A DNA stretch of 13,797 bases from the NCBI GenBank assembly GCA_025938035.1, contig JAICQE010000127.1:1-13797 (forward strand), read 5' to 3'. A program made the position numbers and the translations under genes. The notes under the pieces were generated by a model. The model worked only from the letters and a program-made list of their open reading frames with translations. It ran no database searches and was not told the DNA's origin. The DNA is from Vicinamibacteria bacterium. Its GTDB lineage: Bacteria > Acidobacteriota > Vicinamibacteria > Vicinamibacterales > UBA2999. Positions 13,665 to 13,797 of the stretch are shown one piece after another (the stretch's first letter is position 1; each line of letters starts with the position of its first letter).

Positions 13665-13797
13665 GCTGGCCTGCCCCGCAGTGCGGATAAAATGAACCAC
13701 GAGGCTGTGCCGATGTCTCGGTTCGTCCGGCATCGCCGCATGCGCCGTAGCAGCAGTGCCGGAAGCCGGCAACGCGTCGTCAATTCTCGAGGACGAA
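13665..13797. other. Right-edge stretch, no supported gene
   Basis: An ATG at 13692 opens a rightward frame to the window edge (MNHEAVPMSRFVRHRRMRRS), but it is Arg/Ser-rich, lacks a ribosome site and resembles no family. GATAAAAT just before it could be a -10 element as well. I see nothing else here. Confidence 0.3.

Noticed and set aside
13353..13772. Leftward 139-codon frame at the right edge
   Set aside because: No ribosome site or domain; it is opposite the Cys-rich frame and overlaps the leader of the sigma-factor unit.

Overview
The window is a high-GC, gene-dense bacterial chromosomal segment with mostly housekeeping genes. No rRNA, tRNA, integrase, transposase or phage gene was seen. 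The short hairpin repeat GTCCGCC-N4-GGCGGAC, which reads as VRLKAD or GPPKGG when translated, together with the mix of genes, suggests an Acidobacteriota chromosome, possibly Vicinamibacteria. That placement is inference; no marker gene in the window proves it.

Layout. Positions 1-658 hold the start of a leftward secreted serine hydrolase of the class C beta-lactamase type and a poorly coding stretch with one doubtful small secreted ORF. Positions 659-2206 hold a rightward TPR lipoprotein that carries a repeat copy in frame. Positions 2219-5149 hold a leftward run: peptide deformylase (def), a double-length ThyX-like flavin-dependent thymidylate synthase, and phosphatidylcholine synthase (pcs). 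A zinc-ribbon Nudix hydrolase (5271-5798, rightward) converges on fbaB aldolase (5785-6867, leftward), and their stop codons share one palindrome. Next come thiI (6965-8182) and a PduO-type cobalamin adenosyltransferase (8190-8729), leftward, separated by 7 bp. Divergent from these is a rightward block: mutY, a REC-HisKA-HATPase-REC hybrid kinase, and a MutT-type Nudix gene overlapping the kinase end. The right part (11612-13320) is a leftward, tightly packed four-gene unit: a small secreted protein, a membrane protein, an ECF sigma factor and a two-TM putative anti-sigma protein. Positions 13321-13797 are largely non-coding except for a cysteine-rich ORF with no good start codon.

How genes may work together. 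MutY and MutT are complementary arms of 8-oxoguanine defence, and here MutY lacks its usual C-terminal Nudix-like domain. The sigma unit looks like a self-contained envelope signalling operon. def, thyX and pcs share direction, but 58-100 bp gaps holding repeats separate them, so co-transcription is uncertain.

The most interesting items are the two-copy ThyX, whose halves seem to keep different parts of the active-site signature, the dispersed hairpin element (including a three-copy array with an exact 37-bp period) that has entered or ended several genes, and the cysteine-rich ORF. All family calls come from reading motifs by eye; no database search was possible.
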